Shown here: in pieces, positions 7,194 through 15,967 of the stretch
How positions within the stretch are numbered: the stretch's first letter is position 1
Layout: every line of letters starts with the position of its first letter
Assembly (NCBI RefSeq): GCF_016905005.1
Contig: NZ_JADIKC010000005.1
Span: 372,001 to 436,000, forward strand
DNA length: 64,000 bases
Source of the DNA: Dyella kyungheensis
Lineage (GTDB): Bacteria; Pseudomonadota; Gammaproteobacteria; Xanthomonadales; Rhodanobacteraceae
Direction: 5' to 3'
Position numbers and translations under genes: made by a program
The notes under the pieces: generated by a model
Databases searched by the model: none
What the model was told of the DNA's origin: nothing
What the model saw: only the letters and a program-made list of their open reading frames with translations

Positions 7194-9117
7194 TCCGCTG
7201 CTGATCGTCGACGACAACGCGGCGACCCGTTATTCGATACGACGCGTGCTGGAGCGCCACGGCTATCCGGTGATCGAGGCGGGCACCGGCTCGGAAGGCT
7301 TGATGTTGTTGCAGCAGCATGCGTTCGCCGCCCTGGTGCTCGACGTGAACCTGCCCGACATGAGCGGTTTCGACATCGTGCGCCAGCTGCGCAGCCAGCC
7401 CGGTACGCGCCTGCTGCCGGTGATCCATGTCTCGGCCGCGTCGATCGAGACCGGCGATCTGATCACCGGACTGGATGCGGGCGCCGATGCCTATCTCATC
7501 CATCCGGTGGACCCGGACGTGCTGTTGGCGACGCTGCGCACCCTGCTGCGCGTGCGCAGCGCGGAAGATGCCTTGCTGGAAAGCGAGGCGCGCTTCCGTG
7601 AAATCTTCACCAGCGCCATCGCGCCCATCGCCGTGATGGACTCGGGCTTCGTCATCCATGAGGCGAACGACGCGTTCGTGCGCCTGCTCGATGGCGCGGT
7701 CGACCCGGGCAAGCTGCCGGCCGCATTCGAGCCGGGGCAGGACGACACGCTGGATCAGTTGCGCGGCCATCTGGCGGAGCGCAAGCGCTGGCGCGGCACC
7801 TTTTCCATGCGGCTGCGAGAGGTGGTGCGCCGGATCGAGTGGCGCATCGCGCCGTATCGGGCTCCGGACCTCGGCCTGGTCTTCGTCGAGGACGTCACCG
7901 AGCAGTGGCGGCGCGAGCAACGCCACGTGGCGGCGCTGGAATCGGTCAATACCCAGCTTGCGCTGGAAATCGCCGAGCGCGAACGCACCGAGTCGCAACT
8001 GCACCAGGCGCTGAAGATGGATGCGCTGGGCAAGCTCACCGGCGGCATCGCGCACGACTTCAACAACCTGCTCACCACCATCATCACCGGCATCGACCTG
8101 ATGAGCCGCCACGTGGCCGAAGGGCGCGTGGAAGGGGTGCAACGTTTCGCCGACATGGCGCTCGGTTCGGCGCGCCGCGCGGTGTCGCTCACGCATCGCC
8201 TGCTGGCCTTTGCGCGGCAACAGCCGCTCGACCCCAAGCCGGTCGACATCAATCAGCTGGTGCGTTCGCTTGGCGACTTGCTGCACCGGACCATCGGCGA
8301 GCACATCGAATTGCGCTTCGACCTGATGGACGGCACCGGCGTCGCCAAGGTCGATGCGAACCAGCTGGAAAACGCCATCATCAACCTGGTCATCAACGCA
8401 CGCGATGCGATGCCCAGCGGTGGCGAGATTCGCGTGCTGACCGCCGCCACGACGCTGCACGGCGACAAGGAACTGCCTGACGGCGACTACGTGCAGGTCG
8501 CCGTGATCGACAACGGCACGGGCATCGAGCCCGAAGTGCTCGAGCGCGTGTTCGAACCGTTCTTTTCGACCAAGCCGATCGGCAAGGGCACGGGCCTGGG
8601 CCTGTCGATGATCTACGGCTTCTCGCGGCAATCGGGCGGACGCGTGGCCATCTGCAGCCAGCAGGGCGTGGGCACGGAAGTGCGGCTCACCCTGCCACGC
8701 GGACAATTGCAGGTGGAAGAAGAGGCCGACGTCGACATCGACTGGGCACAGGGGCAGGGCGAAAGCATTCTTATCGTCGAGGACAACACCTCGTTGCGCG
8801 CACTGGCGCGGGAGCTGCTCTCCGACGCGGGCTATCAATGCACCGAGGCCGAGGACGTGGACGCGGCGTTGCGCGTCCTGCGCGGCGACAGCGCCATCCA
8901 CCTGCTGCTGACCGATGTGGGCCTGCCGGGCATGAACGGCCGGCAGCTGGCGGAAGCGGCACGCGCGTGGCGACCGGCGCTGCCGATCCTGTTCATGACC
9001 GGCTATGCCGAGAGCGCCTTGACCAACAACGAACTGCTCGACGAAGGCATGGACATCCTTATCAAGCCCTTTGAGATCGAGCAGCTGCTCAGCAAGGTGC
9101 GCGGCATGCTCGCTTGA
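7180..9117 (+). CDS. Hybrid histidine kinase, receiver-PAS-HisKA-HATPase-receiver
   Basis: A 645-residue protein starting at ATG 7180-7182 behind GGAGG. Domain order: receiver (about 5-122, Asp55 in LVLDVNLPD), a PAS-like region (about 133-240), a coiled coil, HisKA with His292 in GGIAHDFNN, HATPase (N box about 396-410, G1 DNGTGIE, G2 GKGTGLGLS) and a C-terminal receiver (Asp579 in LLTDVGLPG, Lys629 in IKPFE). In the first receiver the usual Lys-Pro is His-Pro (LIHPVDP, His108), which may alter its activation. No transmembrane segment is present. It is the last gene of the Rsb operon and the probable output; no DNA-binding partner is encoded alongside. Confidence 0.9.
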   Translation: MPRHSPLLIVDDNAATRYSIRRVLERHGYPVIEAGTGSEGLMLLQQHAFAALVLDVNLPDMSGFDIVRQLRSQPGTRLLPVIHVSAASIETGDLITGLDAGADAYLIHPVDPDVLLATLRTLLRVRSAEDALLESEARFREIFTSAIAPIAVMDSGFVIHEANDAFVRLLDGAVDPGKLPAAFEPGQDDTLDQLRGHLAERKRWRGTFSMRLREVVRRIEWRIAPYRAPDLGLVFVEDVTEQWRREQRHVAALESVNTQLALEIAERERTESQLHQALKMDALGKLTGGIAHDFNNLLTTIITGIDLMSRHVAEGRVEGVQRFADMALGSARRAVSLTHRLLAFARQQPLDPKPVDINQLVRSLGDLLHRTIGEHIELRFDLMDGTGVAKVDANQLENAIINLVINARDAMPSGGEIRVLTAATTLHGDKELPDGDYVQVAVIDNGTGIEPEVLERVFEPFFSTKPIGKGTGLGLSMIYGFSRQSGGRVAICSQQGVGTEVRLTLPRGQLQVEEEADVDIDWAQGQGESILIVEDNTSLRALARELLSDAGYQCTEAEDVDAALRVLRGDSAIHLLLTDVGLPGMNGRQLAEAARAWRPALPILFMTGYAESALTNNELLDEGMDILIKPFEIEQLLSKVRGMLA

Positions 9118-9305
9118 GCATGCCGCCGACTCGCCAATGAATGCGCACGCGCTGCGCATGCTCCTTTGGCATTGTCCTAACAACTTGGCTGCGCCGCTGA
9201 ATAAGCGCGCGCGACAACAGCGTGCTTTCTTTTAATTTCACAGGGCGGGCACTGCGCAATTCCTAAAACTGATCCCGTCGCAATGTGGCGGCTCAGGAGA
9301 ATGCT

Positions 9306-9488
9306 ATGGATAAGAATCGCGTCGAAGGCACCAAGCACGAAGTCAAGGGCGCCATCAAGGAAGGCGTAGGCAAGGTCACCAACAATCCAGTGAAGGAAGC
9401 GGCCGGCAATATCGAAAAGAACGCCGGCAAGGTGCAGAAGGAGATCGGCAAGGAGCACGATCGTCAGCGTGACGCCGACAAGCACTAA
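9306..9488 (+). CDS. CsbD-family stress protein
   Basis: A 60-residue highly charged protein (MDKNRVEGTKHEVKGAIKEG, ending RQRDADKH) with the lysine/glutamate/glycine pattern of the CsbD family. The ATG at 9306-9308 follows AGGAGA at 9295-9300. CsbD-like proteins are abundant under general stress in many bacteria; their molecular role is unclear. The gene is monocistronic and is followed by a GC-rich hairpin. Confidence 0.9.
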   Translation: MDKNRVEGTKHEVKGAIKEGVGKVTNNPVKEAAGNIEKNAGKVQKEIGKEHDRQRDADKH

Positions 9489-9503
9489 ACCGTAAGGCTC
9501 CTC

Positions 9504-9540
9504 AGGGAGAGCGGCGCTCGGCAGGGCGCCGCTTCCCTGT
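9504..9540. terminator. Hairpin after the CsbD gene
   Basis: The arms GCGGCGC (9511-9517) and GCGCCGC (9526-9532) pair perfectly. The stem extends outward through CAGGGA/TCCCTG with a single bulged base. There is no clear T-run on either side. It lies between the CsbD gene and the convergent next gene, so it may end transcripts from both. Confidence 0.55.
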
Positions 9541-9553
9541 CCGGGCCGGGTGC

Positions 9554-10246
9554 TTAGCCGGGACTGATTTCCCGCAGCACGTCGGCGCAGCGCACGCTTT
9601 CGCCGGCAATGCGCTGAAGCACCGAGCGCAGGCGTTCGTCGTCGCGGCCGCAAGGCGAATCCAGTGCGAGATCCGTCAGCAGCACGATATTGCTGAGGAT
9701 GTTGTTGGCGCGATGTACCGAAGCCATGGCGGCCTGCTGGCTGTCGCCCGCATTGATCTCCGCACCCAGCATCTGCCAGCACAGCAGCGGCCATATCAGC
9801 ATGCTGAGTTCGGCCAACAAGCCCAGCGTTTCGTTGACATCGGCGTCGTGCATGAAATAGACGCCGAGCGAACCGAATTTCATCGGACCCTGTTGCAAGG
9901 GCACCATGGCGCCGCCGGTGATGCCGCGGTTGCCCAGCCAGGTGTCGCTTCCCAAAGTGCTCGCTTCCAGCGCGAACGGCGCCGTCGCGGCCAGCGCGCG
10001 TTCAAACGCGCTGCCACCCAGCGGGTGCGGATCGCGTGGCAGCGTCTGCAGCGATTGACCGTAGAACGAGGAGACCGAGCCGTGCGTGCCGGCGCCATTG
10101 ATGCGCACCACCAGGCATGCCTCGGCACCTACTTGTTGGCCAATGGTGGCCAGCAGCCATTGCATGGCTTCGGTGGCCGAGGGGCGGCCGAAAGCTTCGC
10201 CCATCCAGCCTGGAATGGCGTTGCTGAAGCTCGACGGCGAAACATT
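9554..10246 (-). CDS. GAF-like signalling protein of unknown output
   Basis: A 230-residue soluble protein if started at ATG 10244-10246 (MNVSPSSFSNAIPGWMGEAF); longer starts at 10270 or a TTG at 10327 are possible and no start has a strong ribosome site. Residues about 25-165 have a GAF-like pattern (ATEAMQWLLATIGQQVGAEA, then GGAMVPLQQGPMKFGSLGVYF). The C-terminal part (VHRANNILSNIVLLTDLALD) looks like a phosphoacceptor-type helix pair, but no ATPase domain follows. A role in signalling is inferred only from the fold pattern. Confidence 0.65.
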   Translation of the reverse strand, partial: NVSPSSFSNAIPGWMGEAFGRPSATEAMQWLLATIGQQVGAEACLVVRINGAGTHGSVSSFYGQSLQTLPRDPHPLGGSAFERALAATAPFALEASTLGSDTWLGNRGITGGAMVPLQQGPMKFGSLGVYFMHDADVNETLGLLAELSMLIWPLLCWQMLGAEINAGDSQQAAMASVHRANNILSNIVLLTDLALDSPCGRDDERLRSVLQRIAGESVRCADVLREISPG

Positions 10247-10341
10247 CATGGCTTGCCTGCAGTCACCCATAGTGGTGACGGAGATGAAGTCCGGTGCGCT
10301 GGCGCACTCGTTTGACGGCGTATCCAAACGATAGGCTCAGC

Positions 10342-10623
10342 TCACCAGCGAAGGCGGGCACGAGCACGCGCGGCTCGCTCGCCCAAGTGTACGCCCGCCC
10401 ATGCCACGCCAAACGCCGCCGGCCAAAGCGCAAGGCGTAACGGTGGCGGAGCCAGTGCGCTGCTGGCCAGCAACACGCAGGCCAGCACCAGCAGCAAGTC
10501 CGCGCCCAGGCGTCGGCGCCGGCAATCGGCCACTTTACGAAGATAGATCGCCATGGCCTCGTCGAAGGCGGGCCGCTCGTCGAGCGAGGTGGTGCTTCGT
10601 TCCCGCGTGGCCATCAAACGCAT
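10342..10623 (-). CDS. Small two-helix membrane protein
   Basis: A 93-residue protein starting at ATG 10621-10623, which follows GGGGGA at good spacing. The N-terminal half is soluble and Arg-rich. Two hydrophobic stretches follow: about residues 40-58 (LGADLLLVLACVLLASSALA) and 62-80 (RLALWPAAFGVAWAGVHLG). The end is very basic (ERAARARARLRW), which favours a cytoplasmic C-terminus. I recognise no family. It sits 95 bp downstream of nothing obvious on its strand and is likely its own unit. Confidence 0.6.
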   Translation of the reverse strand: MRLMATRERSTTSLDERPAFDEAMAIYLRKVADCRRRRLGADLLLVLACVLLASSALAPPPLRLALWPAAFGVAWAGVHLGERAARARARLRW

Positions 10624-10869
10624 TCAGCTTCCCCCAGCCGGCGCCACCGTGGCGCATGAAGGCATGGTAGCGGCAGCGGAGGTGATGACCGTATCAAGAA
10701 ATCGTATGCAGGAAATTCAGGCGCGGGCACGGCAAAAAGGCGGGATTGACAGCGTCGGCGGACTGTTGAAAATCAGCCAAATCGCGTTACGAAAAAGTGA
10801 GGCTGCCGCTGAAAAGCGCGCCGCTCACCCACGTCGTGCGGCCGGACGATGGTGCAATCAGGGGGTTGG

Positions 10870-12720
10870 ATGGAATCGGTGGGTCTTCGCTCGCGCATGA
10901 GGCGAGGCATCGTCGGCGGCTTCATGCTGCTCGGCGTCGCCTGCGTGTTGATCGTGTTCGCCGTGGCGTCGAGTTTTCGCGCCGAACATTGGGTGCAGCA
11001 TTCGCTGGAGATGCAACAGAGCACGTGGGAGCTTTTCAGTCTGGTGCAGGATGCCGAGACCGGCCAGCGCGGCTATCTGCTCACCGGCGATCGCTCCTAC
11101 CTCACGCCGTTCCTGGAAGCCAAGACGCAGCTTCCCGTGCGTGAAGGCAAGCTGCGCAGCATGGTGACGCTCAGTCCCGAGCGGGCCGGACAACAGGCGC
11201 AGTTGTTCGAGCTCATTGCCGCGAAGATGGACGAACTTGGCCGCACCGTGCAGTTGCGCGACAACGGACAGGTCGATGCAGCGCAGGAGCTGGTCGAGGG
11301 CGATGCGGGCCGGCAGCTGATGGTGCAGATCCGCAGCGTCGTGATGGGCATGGACCAGGGCGAGCAGGACATGCTGCGCCGGCGTAGTGCGTCGATGGAT
11401 ACGCAGCGCTTGCTGCTGATGATCGCCATCGTGCTCGCCATCGGCCTGGCCGCTGCGCTTGCCTATATGGTGATACGCGAAGGACAGCAGCATGCCGGCG
11501 CGCTGGCCCGTTCGGTGCAGGCGCTGGAGCACGAAATCGAGCAGCGCGAAGACGTCGAAGCCCAGCTGCGGCAGGCGCAGAAGATGGAGGCGATCGGCCA
11601 GTTGACCGGCGGCGTCGCGCACGACTTCAACAATATGCTCGCCATCATCATCGGCAACCTGGAATTGCTGCTGCGACGGCTTCCCGGCGACGATCCGCGC
11701 GTGCAGGGCCCGGCCAACAACGCCTTGAACGGCGCCATGATGGCGGCCGAACTCACCAAGCAACTGCTGGCCTTCGCACGCCAGCAGGCACTGCAACCCA
11801 AACCCACCGACATCAACCGCTGCATTCGCGACATGTCGGCCTTGCTGCGCCGCTCGCTGGGCGAAAACATCAAGATCGAGACGATCCAGACGGGCGGCCT
11901 GTGGCCCGCTTTCGTGGATCGCGCACAGCTGGAAAGCGCCATCGTCAATTTGGCGGTGAACAGTCGCGATGCCATGGGTGGCGCCGGCAAGCTGACCATT
12001 GAAACCGCCAACACGGTGCTCGATCGCTCCTACGCGCAGCAGCACCTGGAAGTCACCGCGGGCCAGTACGTGATGGTGGCCGTCACCGACACCGGCGGCG
12101 GCATGTCGGCCGAGGTGATGCAGAAGGCCTTCGATCCGTTCTTCACCACCAAGGAGCTGGGCAAGGGTACCGGCCTGGGACTCAGCCAGGTGCATGGCTT
12201 CGTCAAGCAATCGCACGGACACATCAAGATCTACAGCGAACTCGGCGTCGGCACCACGGTGAAGCTCTATCTGCCGCGCGATTTCTCCGAGGCGCTGGAC
12301 GAAGGCGTCGACATCCACGGCGAGGAGGCGATCCACGCGCATCGCAAGGTGCTGGTGGTGGAGGACGACCAGGACGTTCGCCTGTTCGTGGTCAATGCAC
12401 TGCGTGAGATCGGCTACGAGGCGGTGGAAGCGGCGGTTGCGGAAGCCGCCCTGCGCGAACTGGAAGCGCATCCCGATGTGAGCGTGCTGCTGACCGACGT
12501 GGTGATGCCCGGCATGAACGGGCGCCAGTTGGCCACGCGTGCCAAGGAGCTTTATCCGGAACTCATCGTGGTCTACATGACCGGCTATACCCGCAATGCC
12601 ATCGTCCACAACGGCATCCTCGACGCGGGCGTGCGTCTGATCAGCAAGCCGTTCACCATGGTGGAGCTGGGTCGCGAGATGCTGGCCGCGATCAACGAGG
12701 GCGCCGCCGAACGCGGCTAG
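10870..12720 (+). CDS. CHASE3 hybrid histidine kinase
   Basis: About 616 residues from the ATG at 10870, preferred because GGGGG lies just upstream; an in-frame ATG at 10849 would add seven residues. Two transmembrane helices (about 14-36 and 181-201) bracket a periplasmic CHASE3 domain with the signature [14 protein letters not shown] cytoplasmic coiled coil leads to HisKA (His251 in GGVAHDFNN), then HATPase (G1 DTGGGMS, G2 GKGTGLGLS) and a C-terminal receiver ([13 protein letters not shown]). The kinase core is close in sequence to the hybrid kinase at 7.2-9.1 kb, suggesting paralogy. The signal and target are unknown. Confidence 0.92.
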   Translation: MESVGLRSRMRRGIVGGFMLLGVACVLIVFAVASSFRAEHWVQHSLEMQQSTWELFSLVQDAETGQRGYLLTGDRSYLTPFLEAKTQLPVREGKLRSMVTLSPERAGQQAQLFELIAAKMDELGRTVQLRDNGQVDAAQELVEGDAGRQLMVQIRSVVMGMDQGEQDMLRRRSASMDTQRLLLMIAIVLAIGLAAALAYMVIREGQQHAGALARSVQALEHEIEQREDVEAQLRQAQKMEAIGQLTGGVAHDFNNMLAIIIGNLELLLRRLPGDDPRVQGPANNALNGAMMAAELTKQLLAFARQQALQPKPTDINRCIRDMSALLRRSLGENIKIETIQTGGLWPAFVDRAQLESAIVNLAVNSRDAMGGAGKLTIETANTVLDRSYAQQHLEVTAGQYVMVAVTDTGGGMSAEVMQKAFDPFFTTKELGKGTGLGLSQVHGFVKQSHGHIKIYSELGVGTTVKLYLPRDFSEALDEGVDIHGEEAIHAHRKVLVVEDDQDVRLFVVNALREIGYEAVEAAVAEAALRELEAHPDVSVLLTDVVMPGMNGRQLATRAKELYPELIVVYMTGYTRNAIVHNGILDAGVRLISKPFTMVELGREMLAAINEGAAERG

Positions 12721-12822
12721 CTGAAACGAAACCGGCGACTCTCCGGCGATTTCACGCATGGCTCACCGCGGAATCACGCCGCAGGGCTTTTGCTCACGAT
12801 TCGCCTCATGAGGAGTCCGGCC

Positions 12823-13752
12823 ATGGCTCGCCCGATCTGGAACGGCACGCTGTCGTTCGGCCTGTTGAACGTGCCGGTATCGGTGATGCCGGCCGAGCGG
12901 CGCGTGGACCTGCATTTCCGCATGCTCGACAGCCGCAGCAATACGCCCATCCGCTACGAGCGCGTCAACGCCGATACCGGCGAGGAAGTGCCGTGGAAGG
13001 ACATCGTCAAGGCGTACGAGTACAAGAAGGGCAGCTACGTGGTGCTGCGGCCGGAAGACCTCAAGTCTGCCTCGCCGGAAGGGCGTGAGGCGGTGGAGGT
13101 GGAGGCTTTCGTCGACGCGGCCTCCATCGGGCCGGAGTACTACGAAAAGCCGTACGTGCTGGTGCCGGGAAAGAAGGCCGAAAAGGGCTACGTGCTGTTG
13201 CGCGAGACGCTGCGGCGCACCGGCAAGATCGGCATCGCCCGGGTGGTCATCCGCACCCGCGAATATCTTTCGGCCGTGATTCCCAAGGAGGACAGCCTGC
13301 TGCTGGTATTGCTGCGCTACCCGCAGGAGCTGGTGGACGTCGGGGACTACGCATTGCCCGCCGGCAAGACGGCCAGTTACCGCATTACCGCCAAGGAAAT
13401 GCAGATGGCCGAGCAACTGGTCGATTCCATGTCCGACCAGTGGAAGCCGGGCGATTACCGCGACGAATTCCGCAATCGCCTGCACAAGGTGATCGAGAAG
13501 CGCATGAAGTCCAAAGGCGTGGTGACGCCGCTGGTGGAGGACGAGTCGGAGATGGCGGAGAACGCCAGCACCAACGTGGTCGATTTCATGTCGCTGTTGC
13601 AGAAGAGCCTGGCGAGCAAGAAGCGCACGCCCGCCAAGAAGGCCGCGTCGCGCGCCAAGCCCAAGGGCGGCGGCACGGCCAGCAAGCGCGCCACCGCCAA
13701 GGCGACGAAGAAGACATCGACGCGCAAGCGCGCGCCACGGCGTTCGGCCTGA
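12823..13752 (+). CDS. ku: Ku, non-homologous end-joining DNA-end-binding protein
   Basis: A 309-residue bacterial Ku. The start MARPIWNGTLSFGLLNVPV at 12823 follows AGGAG (12811-12815). The Ku core spans residues 1-255 with family motifs such as RYERVNADTGEEV, YYEKPYVLVPGKK and EQLVDSMSDQW. A lysine/alanine-rich tail (about 258-309, KKRTPAKKAASRAKPKGGG and onward) matches the basic extension known to help DNA threading and LigD recruitment. Ku homodimers ring broken DNA ends and recruit LigD. The partner ligase is in the same window, 24 kb away at 37.4-39.9 kb, rather than adjacent. Confidence 0.96.
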   Translation: MARPIWNGTLSFGLLNVPVSVMPAERRVDLHFRMLDSRSNTPIRYERVNADTGEEVPWKDIVKAYEYKKGSYVVLRPEDLKSASPEGREAVEVEAFVDAASIGPEYYEKPYVLVPGKKAEKGYVLLRETLRRTGKIGIARVVIRTREYLSAVIPKEDSLLLVLLRYPQELVDVGDYALPAGKTASYRITAKEMQMAEQLVDSMSDQWKPGDYRDEFRNRLHKVIEKRMKSKGVVTPLVEDESEMAENASTNVVDFMSLLQKSLASKKRTPAKKAASRAKPKGGGTASKRATAKATKKTSTRKRAPRRSA

Positions 13753-13870
13753 TCGCTGCACGGCTGACTGACTCGCCGCTGGCTCGTCACGCGATCGAAA
13801 CGCAAAACCGACGCGTGTCGTATGAGGCGTTCTGCAGCATCGCGCACTCACCTTGACGAGAGGGAACGTG

Positions 13871-14416
13871 ATGACCCAGAGCAAACTCAAAGGCCGCAAA
13901 GTTGCGCTGCTCGCCACCGACGGCTTCGAGCAATCGGAGCTGATGGAGCCCAAGCGACTGCTGGAGGAAGCCGGCGCCCAGGTCACGGTGATCGCACCGG
14001 ATGGCAAGCAGGAGATCACCGGCTGGCACAAGAAGGACTGGGGCAGGAAGGTCGCGGTCGACCAGTCGCTGGATCAGGCGAAGGCCGAAAGCTTCGATGC
14101 GCTGGTGCTGCCCGGCGGCGTGATGAATCCGGACAACCTGCGGCAGCTGCAGAAGGCGGTGGATTTCGTCAAGGCCTTCGGCGATGCGGGCAAGCCTATC
14201 GCCGCGATCTGCCACGGGCCCTGGACTCTGATCAATGCGGGGCTGGTGAAAGGGCACACGGTGACGTCATGGCCTTCGCTGCGCCTGGATCTGGAGAACG
14301 CCGGCGCTACCTGGGAAGACCGCGAAGTCGTCACGGATGGCCAGCTCATCACCAGTCGCAAGCCGGACGACATCCCTGCCTTTGTCGATGCAGTGATCAA
14401 GAGCCTGGCGGCCTGA
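13871..14416 (+). CDS. DJ-1/PfpI-family protein
   Basis: A 181-residue type 1 glutamine amidotransferase-like protein. Motifs: the acidic residue in TDGFEQSEL (Glu20) and the nucleophile-elbow Cys114-His115 in AAICHGPWTL. The length and the GGVMNPDNLR segment match the PfpI/YhbO subgroup, whose members act as stress-protective deglycase, chaperone or peptidase-like proteins; the exact activity is debated. The ATG at 13871 follows AGAGGGA. It lies 118 bp after ku on the same strand but is probably a separate unit. Confidence 0.92.
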   Translation: MTQSKLKGRKVALLATDGFEQSELMEPKRLLEEAGAQVTVIAPDGKQEITGWHKKDWGRKVAVDQSLDQAKAESFDALVLPGGVMNPDNLRQLQKAVDFVKAFGDAGKPIAAICHGPWTLINAGLVKGHTVTSWPSLRLDLENAGATWEDREVVTDGQLITSRKPDDIPAFVDAVIKSLAA

Positions 14417-14422
14417 TCGGCA

Positions 14423-14584
14423 TCAGGACGACTTGGGCTTCTGCTCCGGATTGTTCTGCGGCTCGTGCGGCGTGTGTTCGTTCGGCATCGTCCCGCCCTT
14501 GGACGGCGTAGGCTGCGGTTCGGGATAGCCGGAGGTGCCGGGTGGCTGCTGCGGTGTGTGTTTTTGCTTCTTGTCGGCGCTCAT
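14423..14584 (-). CDS. Small Pro/Gln/His-rich protein
   Basis: A 53-residue protein that opens with a good ribosome site (AGGAGG, 7-8 bases before the ATG at 14582-14584). It reads MSADKKQKHTPQQPPGTSGY and ends NNPEQKPKSS. It is hydrophilic and disordered-looking with many Pro, Gln, Lys and His. No family is recognised. The clean start, composition and stop six bases after the convergent PfpI-family stop support a real gene too small for length-based gene finding. Confidence 0.6.
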   Translation of the reverse strand: MSADKKQKHTPQQPPGTSGYPEPQPTPSKGGTMPNEHTPHEPQNNPEQKPKSS

Positions 14585-14687
14585 GCTCGCGGCCTCCTGG
14601 TCAGATGTGTGACGAGGCTGTCGCGCCGGAGTTCTACGCCGCGTCGCGCGGGCGTGAGCATCGTGTCGCCCGTTCAGGCGCGCATGC

Positions 14688-15272
14688 TCAGGCCGGCTTG
14701 CGCGTCCTGAAGGCGAGGCTGATGCGCGGCCCCAGCGGATGCGTCTGCTTGGGAATGCCGTGGTCGTAGTGTGTCTGCGTTTCCCAGCTCATCAGCAACA
14801 GGCTGCCCGGCGCCAGATCCAGGTCCAGGCGTCGGGGCGCGAGATGCTTCTTGCTGCGGATGTGCATGCGGCGCGTCTCGCCCAGTGAGATCAAGGCGAT
14901 CGGACATCCGTCGACCAGGTCGCCCAGGCGGTCGTTGTGCATGGCGACGCTATCGTGCTCGTCGCGATAGAGGTTCAGCCCGATGCTGTTGAACGACGCA
15001 CCCGTCGCCGCGCATGCCTGCGCGAGCGCCTCGCCGAGCGGCCATGGCAGCCCGGGATCGTCGGCGGCGAAATGCGCGGTCAGGCGCGGCACGTCCAGTT
15101 CGCGTTCGTACATCACGCGGCGCTGCTGCCGCCAGATCGGGCTGTCGAGCAGGTGCGCATGCCAGGCCGCGGCCTCGTCCGGCGCGATGACGTTGTCCTG
15201 GTAGACCATCCGCCCGCTGAAGTCGTCCAGCAGTACCAGCGGGCCTTGGGGGAACAGCGAAAACTGGGTCAC
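14688..15272 (-). CDS. alkB: AlkB-like Fe(II)/2-oxoglutarate dioxygenase
   Basis: A 194-residue protein from a GTG start at 15270-15272 (VTQFSLFPQGPLVLLDDFSG). The jelly-roll core has the metal ligands His-x-Asp (MHNDRLGD) and a distal His (THYDHGIPK), and the 2-oxoglutarate Arg in RISLAFR. A substrate-lid motif NLYRDEHDSVAMH is typical of AlkB homologues that demethylate alkylated bases in nucleic acids. The frame stays open far upstream, but the upstream part overlaps mocA antisense-like sequence and is not protein-like. It lies 65 bp downstream of mocA on the same strand and could share its transcript. Confidence 0.9.
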   Translation of the reverse strand: MTQFSLFPQGPLVLLDDFSGRMVYQDNVIAPDEAAAWHAHLLDSPIWRQQRRVMYERELDVPRLTAHFAADDPGLPWPLGEALAQACAATGASFNSIGLNLYRDEHDSVAMHNDRLGDLVDGCPIALISLGETRRMHIRSKKHLAPRRLDLDLAPGSLLLMSWETQTHYDHGIPKQTHPLGPRISLAFRTRKPA

Positions 15273-15337
15273 GGAACGGCGCGGTGGACGAGTGGCGATG
15301 TCCGCAAGATGGGGGCGCCGGTCCAGGAAATCGAGGA

Positions 15338-15967
15338 CTAGATCTCGTCCGCCCTCGAGCGGTTCTGGGCGGTTTCCCAGGCGGTGTAATCGTCGGGCTC
15401 GTCGATATCCGCGAGCGCGGCGGGCAGATCGAAGGCATCGACCTGCGCCGCATGTTTTTCCAGCAGCGAGCGCGCGCCTTGCGGACCCTGCAGGGCGCTG
15501 AGTTCTTCGGCATAGGTCATGGGGAAAATGCACGGCGGGCTGAGCGCGCCCTCGTGCCCACAGGCAAGGATGCGCTGGGGTGCCTGGGCATGCGCGGTCA
15601 GCATGTTTTCCAGATCGTCGAGGCGGATCGCCGGCTGGTCCGCCAGCAGCACCATCAGGGCCTGCAGTGTCGATGCCTGCGCCATCAGCGCCTTGACCCC
15701 TTCGGACAACGAGCTGCCCATGCCGCTCGCCCATTCGACGTTTTCGACAGCCACCACGTCCAGGTTGTTGAGGCAGTCGATCACCCGGTCGCCTTGCGCG
15801 CCAACCACCACGATCACCGGCTGCAACCGCGCGGCCAGGGCGTTGCGCGCGATCCGCCGCACCATCGGTTCGCCATCGATGGCGATCACCTGCTTGAGCG
15901 CGCCGTAGCGGCTGGCACTGCCGGCCGCGAGAATGATGGCGCCGATCTGCAGGTCATGGCGGCTCAT
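15338..15967 (-). CDS. mocA: MocA-type molybdenum cofactor nucleotidyltransferase
   Basis: A 209-residue NTP-transferase. The N-terminal nucleotide-binding motif LAAGSASRYGALKQ (about residues 13-26) and the metal-site segment VLLADQPAI are diagnostic of the MobA/MocA family. MocA adds CMP to molybdopterin, giving the cytosine dinucleotide cofactor of xanthine-dehydrogenase-type enzymes. Its ATG overlaps the xdhC stop by 4 bp, and the divergent operon encodes just such an enzyme (iorA/iorB), which strongly supports this role over MobA. Confidence 0.9.
   Translation of the reverse strand: MSRHDLQIGAIILAAGSASRYGALKQVIAIDGEPMVRRIARNALAARLQPVIVVVGAQGDRVIDCLNNLDVVAVENVEWASGMGSSLSEGVKALMAQASTLQALMVLLADQPAIRLDDLENMLTAHAQAPQRILACGHEGALSPPCIFPMTYAEELSALQGPQGARSLLEKHAAQVDAFDLPAALADIDEPDDYTAWETAQNRSRADEI

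Noticed and set aside
7156-9183. Long open frame antisense to the Rsb-operon hybrid kinase
   Set aside because: His/Arg/Gln-rich composition without motifs; it mirrors the real kinase codons in GC-rich DNA.
10858-12759. Long open frame antisense to the CHASE3 kinase
   Set aside because: Same shadow effect; the + strand has complete kinase and receiver motifs.
12763-14031. Minus-strand frame opposite ku
   Set aside because: Ku is clear on the + strand; the antisense product is Arg/Leu/His-rich without motifs.
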